From contig NZ_QJRF01000067.1 in assembly GCF_013393345.1 (NCBI RefSeq), positions 62,001 through 126,000 on the forward strand: a stretch of DNA of 64,000 nt, written 5' to 3'. The translations under genes and the position numbers were made by a program. The notes beneath the pieces were generated by a model. The model ran no database searches and was not told the origin of the DNA. It saw only the letters and a list, made by a program, of their open reading frames with translations. Below are positions 38,136-47,285 of the stretch, piece by piece (position 1 is the first letter of the stretch; each line of letters starts with the position of its first letter). The DNA is from Pseudomonas taiwanensis. Its GTDB lineage: Bacteria; Pseudomonadota; Gammaproteobacteria; Pseudomonadales; Pseudomonadaceae.

Positions 38136-40661
38136 ATGAATCCCCTACCCATCGATGCCGTCCTGCCCGACCTGCGGGCCGCCCTGCAATCTCGCCACGA
38201 AGCCGTGCTCGAGGCGCCGCCCGGCGCCGGCAAGACCACCCGCGTTCCCCTGGCGTTGCTGGACGAATCCTGGCTCGCCGGACAACGCATCCTGATGCTG
38301 GAACCGCGTCGCCTGGCCGCCCGTGCTGCCGCCGAGCGCCTGGCCAGCGAACTGGGCGAATCGGTGGGCGAAACAGTCGGCTACCGCATCCGCCTGGAAT
38401 CGAAGGTCGGCCCGCGCACGCGCGTTGAAGTGGTGACCGAGGGCATCCTCGCTCGTCGCCTGCAGGAGGACCCGGCGCTCGAGGGAGTGGGTCTGGTGAT
38501 CTTCGACGAGTTCCACGAGCGGAGCCTGGATGCCGACCTCGCCCTGGCCCTCTGCCTGAACGGCCGCGCTTTGCTGCGCGACGAGCCACCGCTGAAAGTG
38601 CTGCTGATGTCCGCCACGCTGGAGGGCGAACGCCTGTCGCGCCTGCTGGACGAGGCGCCGGTGGTGCGCAGCGAAGGGCGCATGTTCCCGGTGGAGCAGC
38701 GCTGGGGGCGCGCTAGCCAGCCGGGCGAGGCGCTCGAACCCAGGATTGTGCAGACCGTGCTCCAGGCGCTGGCCGACGAACCCGGCAGCCTGCTGGTGTT
38801 CCTCCCCGGGCAGGCGGAGATACGCCGCGTGGCCGACCAGTTGGGCGAGCGGCTCGACGGCCGCGCCGACATCCTGCTCTGTCCGCTCCATGGCGAACTG
38901 GACCTGGCCGCCCAGCGCGCGGCCATCGAGCCGGCTCCCGCGGGTAAGCGCAAGGTCGTGCTGGCCACCAACATCGCCGAGACCAGCCTGACCATCGACG
39001 GCGTGCGCGTGGTGGTGGATGCCGGGCTGGAGCGGGTGCCGCGCTTCGACCCGGCCAGCGGCATGACCCGGCTGGATACCCAGCGCATTTCCCGCGCCTC
39101 GGCGACCCAGCGCGCGGGACGGGCCGGCCGCCTGCAAGCGGGCGCCTGCTACCGGCTCTGGTCCGAGTCCCAACATGAGCAACTGGCGGCTCACGGCAGC
39201 GCGGAAATCCTCCAGGCCGATCTCGCTGGCCTGGCCCTGCAACTGGCTCGCTGGGGCATCGCCGATCCCAACGAACTGGCCTGGCTCGACCCGCCTCCTG
39301 CCGCCGCCTACGCCCAGGGGCGCGATCTGCTGCAACGCCTGGGTGCCCTTGGCGAAGACGGCGGCCTGACCCGGCACGGCCAGGCCATGGCTGAGCTGCC
39401 TGCCCATCCGCGCATCGCCCATTTGCTCTTGCGTGGCCAGGCGTTGGGGCTCGGTTCCCTGGCCTGCGACCTCGCGGCCCTGCTGGGCGAGCGCGACATC
39501 CTGCGCGGCGGCGGTGCCGACCTGCATAGTCGCCTCGCGCTGCTGGCGGGCGATGATCGCGCGGCACGGGGCGCCCGTGGCGGCGTACAGCGCGCCCGTC
39601 AGCTGGCGCGGCAATTCCGCTCCTACCTGCGTGGCCCGGCCAGTGAGCTGGTGGCCGACCCGGAGCACCCGCGCTGGCTCGGCTGCCTGCTGGCCTTCGC
39701 CTACCCGGACCGGGTCGCCCAGCAACGCCGTGCCGGGGGCGCGGACTATCGCCTCGCCAATGGACGTGCTGCCACCTTCGGCGAGCCGGATGCGTTGATG
39801 AAGGAGCCCTGGCTGGTGATCGCCGATCTCGGCAGTCGCCAGGGCCAGCGCGAGGAACGCATTTACCTGGCGGCCGACCTCGATCCGACGCTGTTCGACA
39901 GTGCCCTGAGCGAACAGGTAAGCCGCCAGGACCTGCTGGACTGGGACGAGCGCGAAGGTGTGCTGCGTGCCGAGCGCCAGGTCAGGATCGGCGAGTTGGT
40001 GCTGGCCCGCGAAGCGCTCTCTGAACTGGACGACGCGGCGCGTTCGCGGGCCCTGCTCGGGCTGGTGCGGCGCAAGGGACTGGAGCTCCTGCCGTGGACG
40101 CCCGAGCTGCGCCAGTGGCAGGCGCGGGTGAACCTGCTGCGTCGGCTCGACCTGGAAGGCAAGGGTGAGAGCGAGTGGCCGGATGTCAGCGATGCGGCGC
40201 TGCTGGCGTCGCTGGAAAACTGGCTGCTGCCCTATCTGGGCAAGGTTTCGCGACTGTCGCATTTCGCCAGCCTGGAGCTCTCCGGCATCCTCCAGGGGCA
40301 GCTGCCGTGGCCGCTGCCACAACGTCTGGATGAGCTGGCGCCGCGCACCCTGCAAGTGCCTTCGCAGTCGAATATCCGCCTGGACTACCACGAGTTCCCG
40401 CCCGTTCTGGCGGTACGCCTGCAGGAGCTGTTCGGCCTGGCCGACACCCCGCGCATCGCCGGTGGCCGCCTGGCGGTGAAGCTGCATCTGCTCTCGCCCG
40501 CACAGCGCCCGGTACAGGTGACCCAGGACCTGGGCAGCTTTTGGCGCAATACCTATGCGGATGTGAAAAAAGATCTGAAGGGCAGGTACCCGAAACACTA
40601 TTGGCCCGATGACCCGCTGGTGGCAGAGCCGACCGCGCGGGCCAAGCCGAGGAAGTCGTAG
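38136..40661 (+). CDS. hrpB: ATP-dependent helicase HrpB
   Basis: An 841-residue DEAH-type helicase of the HrpB family. Motif I is PPGAGKTTR with K33, motif II is D124-E-F-H, motif III is LMSATLEG, and motif VI is TQRAGRAGRLQ. The HA2 domain (about 400-500) and the HrpB-specific C-terminal domain (about 650-800, ending in the RYPKHYWPDDPLVAEPTARA tail) follow. The biological role is poorly defined; the E. coli protein interacts with the cell-wall enzyme PBP1b. It corresponds to PA3961. Confidence 0.95.
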   Translation: MNPLPIDAVLPDLRAALQSRHEAVLEAPPGAGKTTRVPLALLDESWLAGQRILMLEPRRLAARAAAERLASELGESVGETVGYRIRLESKVGPRTRVEVVTEGILARRLQEDPALEGVGLVIFDEFHERSLDADLALALCLNGRALLRDEPPLKVLLMSATLEGERLSRLLDEAPVVRSEGRMFPVEQRWGRASQPGEALEPRIVQTVLQALADEPGSLLVFLPGQAEIRRVADQLGERLDGRADILLCPLHGELDLAAQRAAIEPAPAGKRKVVLATNIAETSLTIDGVRVVVDAGLERVPRFDPASGMTRLDTQRISRASATQRAGRAGRLQAGACYRLWSESQHEQLAAHGSAEILQADLAGLALQLARWGIADPNELAWLDPPPAAAYAQGRDLLQRLGALGEDGGLTRHGQAMAELPAHPRIAHLLLRGQALGLGSLACDLAALLGERDILRGGGADLHSRLALLAGDDRAARGARGGVQRARQLARQFRSYLRGPASELVADPEHPRWLGCLLAFAYPDRVAQQRRAGGADYRLANGRAATFGEPDALMKEPWLVIADLGSRQGQREERIYLAADLDPTLFDSALSEQVSRQDLLDWDEREGVLRAERQVRIGELVLAREALSELDDAARSRALLGLVRRKGLELLPWTPELRQWQARVNLLRRLDLEGKGESEWPDVSDAALLASLENWLLPYLGKVSRLSHFASLELSGILQGQLPWPLPQRLDELAPRTLQVPSQSNIRLDYHEFPPVLAVRLQELFGLADTPRIAGGRLAVKLHLLSPAQRPVQVTQDLGSFWRNTYADVKKDLKGRYPKHYWPDDPLVAEPTARAKPRKS

Positions 40662-40675
40662 CGCTATGCCGAGGG

Positions 40676-40700
40676 GAAGGGCGGCAGTAAACCGCCCTTC
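40676..40700. terminator. Hairpin between hrpB and the agmatine operon
   Basis: A 9-bp stem (GAAGGGCGG / CCGCCCTTC) with a 7-base loop lies between the two convergent units. No U-tract is present, so termination efficiency is uncertain. Confidence 0.45.
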
Positions 40701-40712
40701 AGCATCCGGGCC

Positions 40713-41837
40713 TCAAACGAGCGGAAGGTTCTTGGTGACGCAATGGATGCCGCCGCCGCCAGCGGCGATCGGGTCGATGTTGATCTGCTCCACCACGCGG
40801 CCCGGATAGAGTTTGGTCAGCAGGTCCTTGCAGTACTTGTCCGCCGCCGCGTCGCCGAACTGCGGGGCGATCACCGCGCCGTTGATGGGCAGGAAATTAA
40901 TGTAGCCCGGCGCGAAATCCGGATTGTTACTGGTGTACTGGTTGCTGCGCACCTTCAGGGGCGGCGGCAGGGTGTGGACCACCAGCTTGCGGCCGTCGGC
41001 ATCGGTGGCTGCGTTGAGGATTTCCAGGTGCTTGCGGGTCACCGCGTAGTCGTAGGACTTCGGGTCGTTGTCGAGGTTGGCGATCACCACGCCAGGTTTG
41101 ACGAAGCGCGCATAGAAGTCGACGTGGGCGTCGGTGATGTCCTTGTCCTTGATACCCGGCAGCCAGATGATCTTGCGCAGGCCGAGGTTGGCCTTCAGTT
41201 CGGCTTCGACCTGCCCACGGGTCATCCCGGGGTTGCGGTTGCTGTTGACCCAGCAGCTCTCGGTCATGATGGCCGTGCCATGGCCGTCGACTTCGATGCC
41301 GCCGCCTTCACCGACCAGCGCGCTGCGAATGTAGCTGGCTTCCATCTTATAGCTGAGGGTGTCCGCGACGCGGGTGTCGTTGGACGCGGTCTGCTTGTTC
41401 CCCCACCCGTTGAAGTTGAAGTCCACCAGGCCCAGGCCGCCGGCCCCGTCGACCACGAAGCAGCCGCCGTAGTCGCGTACCCAGACGTCATCCAGCGCAA
41501 TGGTCAGGAACTCGATGTTGGTGGTGCCGCATTTGCTCTTGGCCTGCGACAACTGACTGGCCCGGCACAGCACCGTCACCGGCTGGTACTTGGCGATGGT
41601 CTTGGCCAGTAGGGCAATGGTGTTGTTGACCGCGGACTCCCAGCCCTCCCAGACGCGGGAGGAGGCGGCGAACGCGAGGATGACCCGTTCCTGCGGACCG
41701 TGTTCGTCGGGCATGTACCAGCTACCGGCCAGCGCCGCGGGTACGCGGGCCGCCCCGAATCCGAGGCCAAGGGAGGCGACTGCGCCGATTCCGCTGGCAG
41801 CCATCAGCTGCTTGATGAAGTCACGACGTGTAGACAT
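40713..41837 (-). CDS. Tat-exported agmatine deiminase-like protein (AguA' type)
   Basis: A 374-residue peptidyl-arginine/agmatine deiminase-family enzyme with a twin-arginine signal (MSTRRDFIKQLMAASG, hydrophobic to about residue 37). It is therefore probably periplasmic, unlike the cytosolic AguA in the same operon. The family active site is retained: the catalytic cysteine is C366 in AGGGGIHCVTKN, with DDVWVRDYGG and EGGGIEVDGHGT upstream. The start is ATG 41837. It is the last gene of the four-gene operon and matches agu2A' of P. aeruginosa PA14 by position and signal. Its true substrate is unproven. Confidence 0.85.
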   Translation of the reverse strand: MSTRRDFIKQLMAASGIGAVASLGLGFGAARVPAALAGSWYMPDEHGPQERVILAFAASSRVWEGWESAVNNTIALLAKTIAKYQPVTVLCRASQLSQAKSKCGTTNIEFLTIALDDVWVRDYGGCFVVDGAGGLGLVDFNFNGWGNKQTASNDTRVADTLSYKMEASYIRSALVGEGGGIEVDGHGTAIMTESCWVNSNRNPGMTRGQVEAELKANLGLRKIIWLPGIKDKDITDAHVDFYARFVKPGVVIANLDNDPKSYDYAVTRKHLEILNAATDADGRKLVVHTLPPPLKVRSNQYTSNNPDFAPGYINFLPINGAVIAPQFGDAAADKYCKDLLTKLYPGRVVEQINIDPIAAGGGGIHCVTKNLPLV

Positions 41838-41893
41838 GGATGTTCCTCTGTTGAGTGGGGCGGGCCGGTGTACTCGGGGGATGCTTTGGCGGA

Positions 41894-42997
41894 TCAGTCG
41901 TGAATGGACGTCTTGAAGGTGGTCCATGCGCGCATCCGTGCGCGCATGTCGCGCTGCGGGATGTCCTTGCCGGGGATCAGTCGGGCGTAGGTGGCTTCGT
42001 CGACATAGATGTCCGGGTTGTTGCGCATGTCGTCAGCGACCATCGGCCGGGCCTTGGCGCTGGAGGTCGGGTAGCCGGTGGCATTGCTGATCGCCGCCAT
42101 GTTCTCGGGACGCATGATGAAGTTGATCAGTGCGTAGGCGTATTCCGGGTGGCGGGCATCGGCCGGGATCGCCATGGTGTCCATCCACACCGTGGTGCCC
42201 TCCTGCGGGATGCGGTACTGGAAGTGCGTCGCCTTGCCGGCCTCATCCGCGGTGCGCTGGGCCTGGGTCATGTCGCCGCTGTAGCCGAGCGACAGGCAGA
42301 TATCGCCGTTGACCAGCTGCGTGACCGGCTGCGACTGGAACTTGCGGATGTAAGGCTTGATGCCCTTGAGCAGTGCGACCGCCTCGGCCAGCTCGGCGGG
42401 CTTCGCGCTGCGGGGATTGTGGCCGAGGTAGTTGAGCACCACGGCCAGCACCTCATCCGGCGAGTCGATCATCGAGATGCCGCAGTCGGCGAACTTCGCC
42501 GCAAACTCGGGCTTGAAGATCAGGTCCAGGCTGTTGACCGGTGCACCGGCCAGGCGCTTGTCGATCATTTCCTGGTTGTAGGTGATGCCGATGGTGCCCC
42601 AGGTGTAGGGCACGGTCGCCTGGCGCGAGTACGGGTAGCGGGTCTGCAGCGTGCGCAGGCCGGGCTCGATGTCATCCAGGTGTTCGAGCTTGGCCTTGTC
42701 CAGCTTCTGCAGGGCACCTGCGCGCATCAGCCGCTCGGCCACGGTGTCGCCGGGGAAGATCAGGTCGTAGCCGCTGTTGCCGGACATCATCTTGGCTTCC
42801 AGCGTCTCGCTGCTGTCCATCACGTCGTAGATGACCTGGATGCCGGTCTCCCGGGTGAAGGCACTGAGGGTTTCCGGAGCGAAGTAGTCCGCCCAGTTGT
42901 ACAGGCGCAGGACCTTGTCCTCGGCCTGGGCGGCAAGATGTGCGCCGCCCAGGCCGAGGGTCAGCGAGACGATCAACAGCTTCTTGGAGGTGTTCAT
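41894..42997 (-). CDS. Periplasmic polyamine-type substrate-binding protein
   Basis: A 367-residue extracellular solute-binding protein of the PotF/SpuD family, with a Sec signal (MNTSKKLLIVSLTLGLGGAHLAAQAED) and the KVLRLYNWADYFAPETLSAF opening typical of putrescine and agmatine binders. No permease or ATPase gene accompanies it, so it must borrow a transporter or act as a sensor. It starts 2 bases after the aguB stop, in an operon with two agmatine deiminases. It corresponds to agu2C in the PA14 layout. Confidence 0.88.
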   Translation of the reverse strand: MNTSKKLLIVSLTLGLGGAHLAAQAEDKVLRLYNWADYFAPETLSAFTRETGIQVIYDVMDSSETLEAKMMSGNSGYDLIFPGDTVAERLMRAGALQKLDKAKLEHLDDIEPGLRTLQTRYPYSRQATVPYTWGTIGITYNQEMIDKRLAGAPVNSLDLIFKPEFAAKFADCGISMIDSPDEVLAVVLNYLGHNPRSAKPAELAEAVALLKGIKPYIRKFQSQPVTQLVNGDICLSLGYSGDMTQAQRTADEAGKATHFQYRIPQEGTTVWMDTMAIPADARHPEYAYALINFIMRPENMAAISNATGYPTSSAKARPMVADDMRNNPDIYVDEATYARLIPGKDIPQRDMRARMRAWTTFKTSIHD

Positions 42998-42999
42998 CT

Positions 43000-43908
43000 T
43001 CAGGCTCCCTGGCGCTGCCAGTGTTGGTGGATTTGGCGGCCATCCAGCCCCAGCAGCGGGCCGTACATTTCCGGGCGGCGATCACGGTAGATGCCCCAGT
43101 TAAGGCGCTCTTCGCGCATGGCTGCGAGGTCGAGCTGCTGCACCAGCACACCGGTGCTGTCGCGGTCGGCCTCCGCCAGCAACTTGCCCTTGTGATCTGT
43201 AATGAAGGACGAGCCGTAGAAGCGCATCCGCAGTTCTGGATCAGTGGTCGCCACTTCCTCGCCGACGCGGTTGGCGGCGATCACCGGGAGGATGTTGGCG
43301 GCGGCATGGCCACGCTGGGCCACTTGCCAATGGTCGCGGGAATCCAGCCCGGCAGCGCCTGGCTCGGAGCCGATGGCCGTGGGATAGAGCAGCACTTCGG
43401 CGCCCATCAATGCCAGGCAGCGGGCGGTTTCAGGGAACCACTGGTCCCAGCAGATACCCACGCCAATGCGGCCGAAGGCGGTATCCCAGATGCGGAAACC
43501 GGTATCGCCGGGGCTGAAGTACTCCTTCTCCTGGTAGCCGATGGCATTGGGGATGTGGGTCTTGCGGTACACACCGAGCAGATGGCCGTCGGCATCGGCC
43601 ACCGCCAGGGAATTGAAGTAAGCGTTGCCGGAGCGCTCGAACCAGCTCAGCGGCAGCACCACGCCCAGTTCCCGGGCCAGGTCGGCAAAGCGCTTGAGTA
43701 TGGGGCTGCGGCCATATTCCTGGGCCAGTGCGAGGTGCTTGTGGTCCTGTTCGATGCAGAAGTATGGGGTGGCGAACAGCTCCTGCAGGAGGATCAGCTG
43801 CGCGCCCTTGGCGGCGGCCTCCCGCACCAGTTTTTCGGCCTGGTCGAGGTTGCTTTCCAGGTCCCAGCTGCAGGCGAACTGGGTGGTTGCGACGGTGAGC
43901 ATGGTCAT
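43000..43908 (-). CDS. aguB: N-carbamoylputrescine amidohydrolase AguB
   Basis: Nitrilase-superfamily enzyme converting N-carbamoylputrescine to putrescine, CO2 and ammonia. It has 302 residues with the Glu-Lys-Cys triad at E43 (LLQELFATPYF), K116 (YRKTHIPN) and C153 (VGICWDQWFPE). An AGGGG ribosome site precedes the ATG, which lies 4 bases after the aguA stop. Together with AguA it completes conversion of agmatine to putrescine. Confidence 0.95.
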   Translation of the reverse strand: MTMLTVATTQFACSWDLESNLDQAEKLVREAAAKGAQLILLQELFATPYFCIEQDHKHLALAQEYGRSPILKRFADLARELGVVLPLSWFERSGNAYFNSLAVADADGHLLGVYRKTHIPNAIGYQEKEYFSPGDTGFRIWDTAFGRIGVGICWDQWFPETARCLALMGAEVLLYPTAIGSEPGAAGLDSRDHWQVAQRGHAAANILPVIAANRVGEEVATTDPELRMRFYGSSFITDHKGKLLAEADRDSTGVLVQQLDLAAMREERLNWGIYRDRRPEMYGPLLGLDGRQIHQHWQRQGA

Positions 43909-43912
43909 CGCA

Positions 43913-44962
43913 TCACCCCTTCAGCGGCCAGGCCGGCTGTTGCTGGGTGATGCAATGCACGCCGCCGCCGCCATGGGCCAGCTGGTTGATCTGCACCGGC
44001 ACCACTTCGCGGCCGGGGAACGCCAGGCGCAGGGTCGCGGCTGCTTCTTCGTCGGCGGCAATGCCATAGGCCGGCATGATGATCGCGCCATTGGCGATGT
44101 AGAAGTTGGTGTAGGAGGCGCAGAACACCTCGGCGTCCTGGTCCACCGCCTCGCTGGCTTCATAGAGCTCGAGCATTTCGAAGCGGCGCCCCTGGGCATC
44201 GGTGGAAAGCTCCAGGGCACGACGGTTCTCGCGGGCCACCCGGGCGTAGTCCGAGGACTGGTCGCGGGTCGCATCGATCAGCAGCGCACCCGGACGCGCG
44301 AAGGCGCACACGCCATCGACGTGTCCGTCGGTCATGTCACCGGTGATGTACTCGGGGTCGCCCGGCAGCCAGATGGTTTTCTTCACGCCCAGCAGGCGAG
44401 CGAAGATTTCCTCCATCTCCACCTTGCTCATGCCCGGGTTGCGGTTGCCGTTGAGCAGCACGGACTCGGTGGTGATCAGGGTGCCCTGGCCGTCGACATG
44501 AATGGCGCCGCCCTCGTTGGTCAGGACGGTGTCGAAGCATTCCAGGCCCAGGTGGCCGAGGATGCGCCGGGCCAGGCTTTCGTCCAGGTCGAAGGCTGAC
44601 TTGCCTCCCCAGGCGTTGAAGCGCCAGTTGACGCCGGCGGTGCCCAGGCGCGGATGGCAGACGAAGCTCGGGCCGGAGTCGCGGCACCAGCTGTCGTTGA
44701 TCGCCAGCTCGATCAACTCGACGTTCGGCCCGCACAGCTCTTTCGCCCGCGCCACGGCGGAAGGGTCCACTACCATCTTCACCGGTTCGAAGCGGGCGAT
44801 CGCGTTGGCCACTCGGGCGAAGTCGACCTGAACATCAGCCAGGGTCACGCCCCAGCCGTTTTCCCACAGTGCCTGGTTATGGGGAAAAGCCATCCAGGTG
44901 GCAGCGTGCGGAACCCATTCGGCGGGCATGACCCAGCCGTTCTGCGAATCGGAGAATTGCAT
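43913..44962 (-). CDS. aguA: Agmatine deiminase AguA
   Basis: Hydrolyses agmatine to N-carbamoylputrescine and ammonia. It has 349 residues with no signal peptide, so it is cytosolic. Family motifs are NDSWCRDSGPSFV near residue 90, NEGGAIHVDGQGT, TDGHVDGVCAF, and the catalytic C337 in GGGGVHCITQQQ. It is the first gene of the operon, reading away from a LysR regulator. It appears to be a second, agu2-type locus rather than the PA0292-like one, judged from the LysR neighbour and gene order. Confidence 0.95.
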   Translation of the reverse strand: MQFSDSQNGWVMPAEWVPHAATWMAFPHNQALWENGWGVTLADVQVDFARVANAIARFEPVKMVVDPSAVARAKELCGPNVELIELAINDSWCRDSGPSFVCHPRLGTAGVNWRFNAWGGKSAFDLDESLARRILGHLGLECFDTVLTNEGGAIHVDGQGTLITTESVLLNGNRNPGMSKVEMEEIFARLLGVKKTIWLPGDPEYITGDMTDGHVDGVCAFARPGALLIDATRDQSSDYARVARENRRALELSTDAQGRRFEMLELYEASEAVDQDAEVFCASYTNFYIANGAIIMPAYGIAADEEAAATLRLAFPGREVVPVQINQLAHGGGGVHCITQQQPAWPLKG

Positions 44963-45093
44963 ACAAGAGCCTTCAGTTAAGATTTTGTTATCACTGATGA
45001 ACCGCAGATGCGGTGATGGCTTGCATGCTAGGCCTGTAAAAACGGTCGAACAAACGATAGATTTTGCAGATTACTGATTAGTAGGACTTATCG
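44963..45093. promoter_or_regulatory. Divergent regulatory region between aguA and the LysR gene
   Basis: 131 AT-richer bases between divergent starts. They contain a 14-base dyad ACCGCAGATGCGGT (45002-45015) and ATCAC/GTGAT halves around it. This is where a LysR protein would be expected to bind, although no clean T-N11-A site could be singled out. Confidence 0.5.
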
Positions 45094-45999
45094 ATGATGC
45101 TGAAGCACTGGCCACCTCTGAATGCTCTGCGTGGCTTTGAAGCGGCTGCGCGCCTGGGCAGCTTTCACAAGGCCGCCGAAGAGCTGCACCTCACCCAGTC
45201 CGCCATCAGCCAGCAGATTCGCAGCCTGGAAAGCTTCCTCGAACAGCCCCTGTTCTTCCGCAGCGGCCGTAGCGTGGCGCTGACCGACGCTGGCTTCGAC
45301 CTGCTCAGTACCACCCAGTCGCTGCTGCAGCAATTGGCCGTGGGTATCCGTCGACTGGACCAGTACCGCAAGCCCAACCAGTTGGTGGTCAACACCACGC
45401 CGGCCTTTGCCCGCCATTGGCTGGTGCCGAACCTGGCGGACTTCCACAAGCAGCATCCACAGGTTGACCTCTGGCTGCTGACCACCGATGAAACGCCGGA
45501 CATGGCCACCCAGACCATCGACATCGCCGTGCGTGACGACCTCACCGCGCAGGCCGAATGCAGTTACCGCGTGCTGTTGGAGGATCGTCTCTATCCCGCC
45601 TGCCATCCCAGCCTGCTGGACGTGGCAGAGGCGGCGCGCACCACCCTGCATGGTGAGCGCGAAATGGACTGGAGCCACTGGGAAGTGCAGGGCGGCGCCG
45701 ATATCGGCCAGCACAGCCAGGGCCTGAACTTCTCCGATCCCGGCCTGCTGCTGGATGCTGCCTGCCAGGGGCTGGGGATTGCCCTGGTCAGCCAGCTGCT
45801 GGCCGGACGCGCGCGCGATCAGGCGCTGCTGGTCCCACTGGCGGAGCAGACAGTACGTGGGCCGAACTGGAGCTGGCTGGTGCACCGCGACAGCGAAGGC
45901 GACCCGCTTACCCGCAGTTTCTGCGAGTGGCTGCTAGGCGCGCTCGAGGCCGATATGAAGCACGGCTCTGTGCACGTGGGGCTGGCTGGTCGCTGTTAG
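45094..45999 (+). CDS. LysR-family regulator of the agmatine operon (GcvA-like)
   Basis: A 301-residue LysR protein of the GcvA-like group. The helix-turn-helix is at about residues 20-45 (GSFHKAAEELHLTQSAISQQIRSLE), followed by the linker and an effector-binding domain. It is transcribed divergently from aguA, the usual layout for a LysR activator of its neighbour, so agmatine or a product is the likely coinducer (inference). Start: ATG 45094 or the adjacent ATG 45097. Confidence 0.9.
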   Translation: MMLKHWPPLNALRGFEAAARLGSFHKAAEELHLTQSAISQQIRSLESFLEQPLFFRSGRSVALTDAGFDLLSTTQSLLQQLAVGIRRLDQYRKPNQLVVNTTPAFARHWLVPNLADFHKQHPQVDLWLLTTDETPDMATQTIDIAVRDDLTAQAECSYRVLLEDRLYPACHPSLLDVAEAARTTLHGEREMDWSHWEVQGGADIGQHSQGLNFSDPGLLLDAACQGLGIALVSQLLAGRARDQALLVPLAEQTVRGPNWSWLVHRDSEGDPLTRSFCEWLLGALEADMKHGSVHVGLAGRC

Positions 46000-46032
46000 G
46001 CCTGCTCGAAGCCGATACGAAGCACGGCTCTG

Positions 46033-46095
46033 TGTAGGAGCGAGCTTGCTCGCGAAGGTTGGCACAGGAGGTTCGCGAGCAAGCTCGCTCCTACA
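46033..46095. repeat. REP-type inverted repeat (family A)
   Basis: Two perfect 24-base arms (46033-46056 and 46072-46095) with a 15-base spacer. The arm core GTAGGAGCGAGCTTGCTCGC is the same as at 16328 and 57493. It lies between the 3' ends of the LysR gene and the convergent EEP-fold gene. A short stretch just upstream repeats the end of the LysR gene (AAGCACGGCTCTGTG at 45959 and 46021). Confidence 0.85.
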
Positions 46096-46110
46096 AGTGC
46101 GCCACGCACC

Positions 46111-47196
46111 TCAATGCCCCGATGGCAGGAAGAACCTCGCCGTCAGCGGCAGATGGTCGGAGATGCGCAGGGTGTCCTGCTGGCGCACGCGGGCTTCGAT
46201 GCGGGTCAGACTGGGGCTGTGGAAAACGTAGTCCAGTGTGCGGTCCGGGCCTTTCACCCGTGGATCGTTCGGGAAGTGTGTGAACCACTGCGTCTGCTGT
46301 GCGCCGCTGGCTTCCGTGATGCTGGGAATCATCGGGTAGCGGCTCCACAGCGCTTTCAGCTCGCTGTCACGGAGATAACGGCTGCGTTGGGCTTCGGATA
46401 GTCGCTCGTACTGGCCGGGTGGCAGCTGGTTGAAGTCGCCGGCCAGCACCCAGGGCACGCCTTCGCTCTGCAATTGGTCGAGCAGGCCGCGGGTCATGGC
46501 CACCTGGCGCTTGAGGGTTTCCTGGTCGGCGGCCAGGGCATCCAGGTGGGTGTTGATCGCGGCCAGGCGTCCACCGCCGCGAATCGGCAGGTAGCTCACC
46601 AGCAGCGCGCGTTTCTTGTCGAACTGGCGACTGATCGGGTCGTTCTCTTCCAGCGGCAATTGCAGGCGTTCGGCACTCTCGATGCGGAAGCGGCTGAGGG
46701 TAGCCAGCTTCATGCCGACGCTGCCGAGGATGTGCGGATGCGGCACGAAAGCGGCCTTCCAGTAGAAGGCCTGGCTGGCGCACGGGTAGAGATCGGCCAG
46801 GCGTTCCTGGAGCAGGGCCAACTGATCCTGGTAGTCGGTGGCGCGGGCGCCTTCGTGCAGTTCCTGGAGATTGACGATATCCGGCTGCTCTTCACGAATC
46901 ACCCGGACGACCTCGTCGAGGCTGTAGGCCAGGTCCTCCGCGGTAGGGCGCTCGTCCGGGCCATTGCCCTCGGGCAGGTCGTAATAGAAGACGTAGCGCT
47001 TGCCGGCCAGGTACTGCAGGTTCCAGGTCATCACCTTGAGCGCCTGGCCGGGTTGCAATTGCGGGGCCTCGGCCTGACAGGCCAGGATGGCCGGCTCGCG
47101 GGCTGCGGGATGCCAGGTCAGCGCATAGATCAGGGCGATCACGCCGATCGCGAGAATCGACAGGCAGAGCAGAGCGAAACGCAGGACTCGGGGCAT
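46111..47196 (-). CDS. Membrane-anchored endonuclease/exonuclease/phosphatase-fold protein
   Basis: A 361-residue EEP-superfamily protein with one N-terminal membrane anchor (MPRVLRFALLCLSILAIGVIALIYALTWHP) and the catalytic fold outside the membrane. EEP signatures visible: VMTWNLQYLAG, DIVNLQELHEGA (metal Glu), INTHLDALA, WVLAGDFNQLPPG and ISDHLPLTARF (catalytic Asp-His). Substrates of such proteins range from nucleic acids to phospholipids and phosphoinositides; none can be chosen here. ATG 47196 is preferred because it starts at the anchor; ATG 47235 is an alternative. Confidence 0.84.
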   Translation of the reverse strand: MPRVLRFALLCLSILAIGVIALIYALTWHPAAREPAILACQAEAPQLQPGQALKVMTWNLQYLAGKRYVFYYDLPEGNGPDERPTAEDLAYSLDEVVRVIREEQPDIVNLQELHEGARATDYQDQLALLQERLADLYPCASQAFYWKAAFVPHPHILGSVGMKLATLSRFRIESAERLQLPLEENDPISRQFDKKRALLVSYLPIRGGGRLAAINTHLDALAADQETLKRQVAMTRGLLDQLQSEGVPWVLAGDFNQLPPGQYERLSEAQRSRYLRDSELKALWSRYPMIPSITEASGAQQTQWFTHFPNDPRVKGPDRTLDYVFHSPSLTRIEARVRQQDTLRISDHLPLTARFFLPSGH

Positions 47197-47285
47197 CGTC
47201 TGGGGCTGGCATCTATGCTGGAAGAGGGCGAGCATAACCGAGCCGCCGCCGCGGCCCAAGCCGAGGCGCGCCCGGGAGGAACGCC

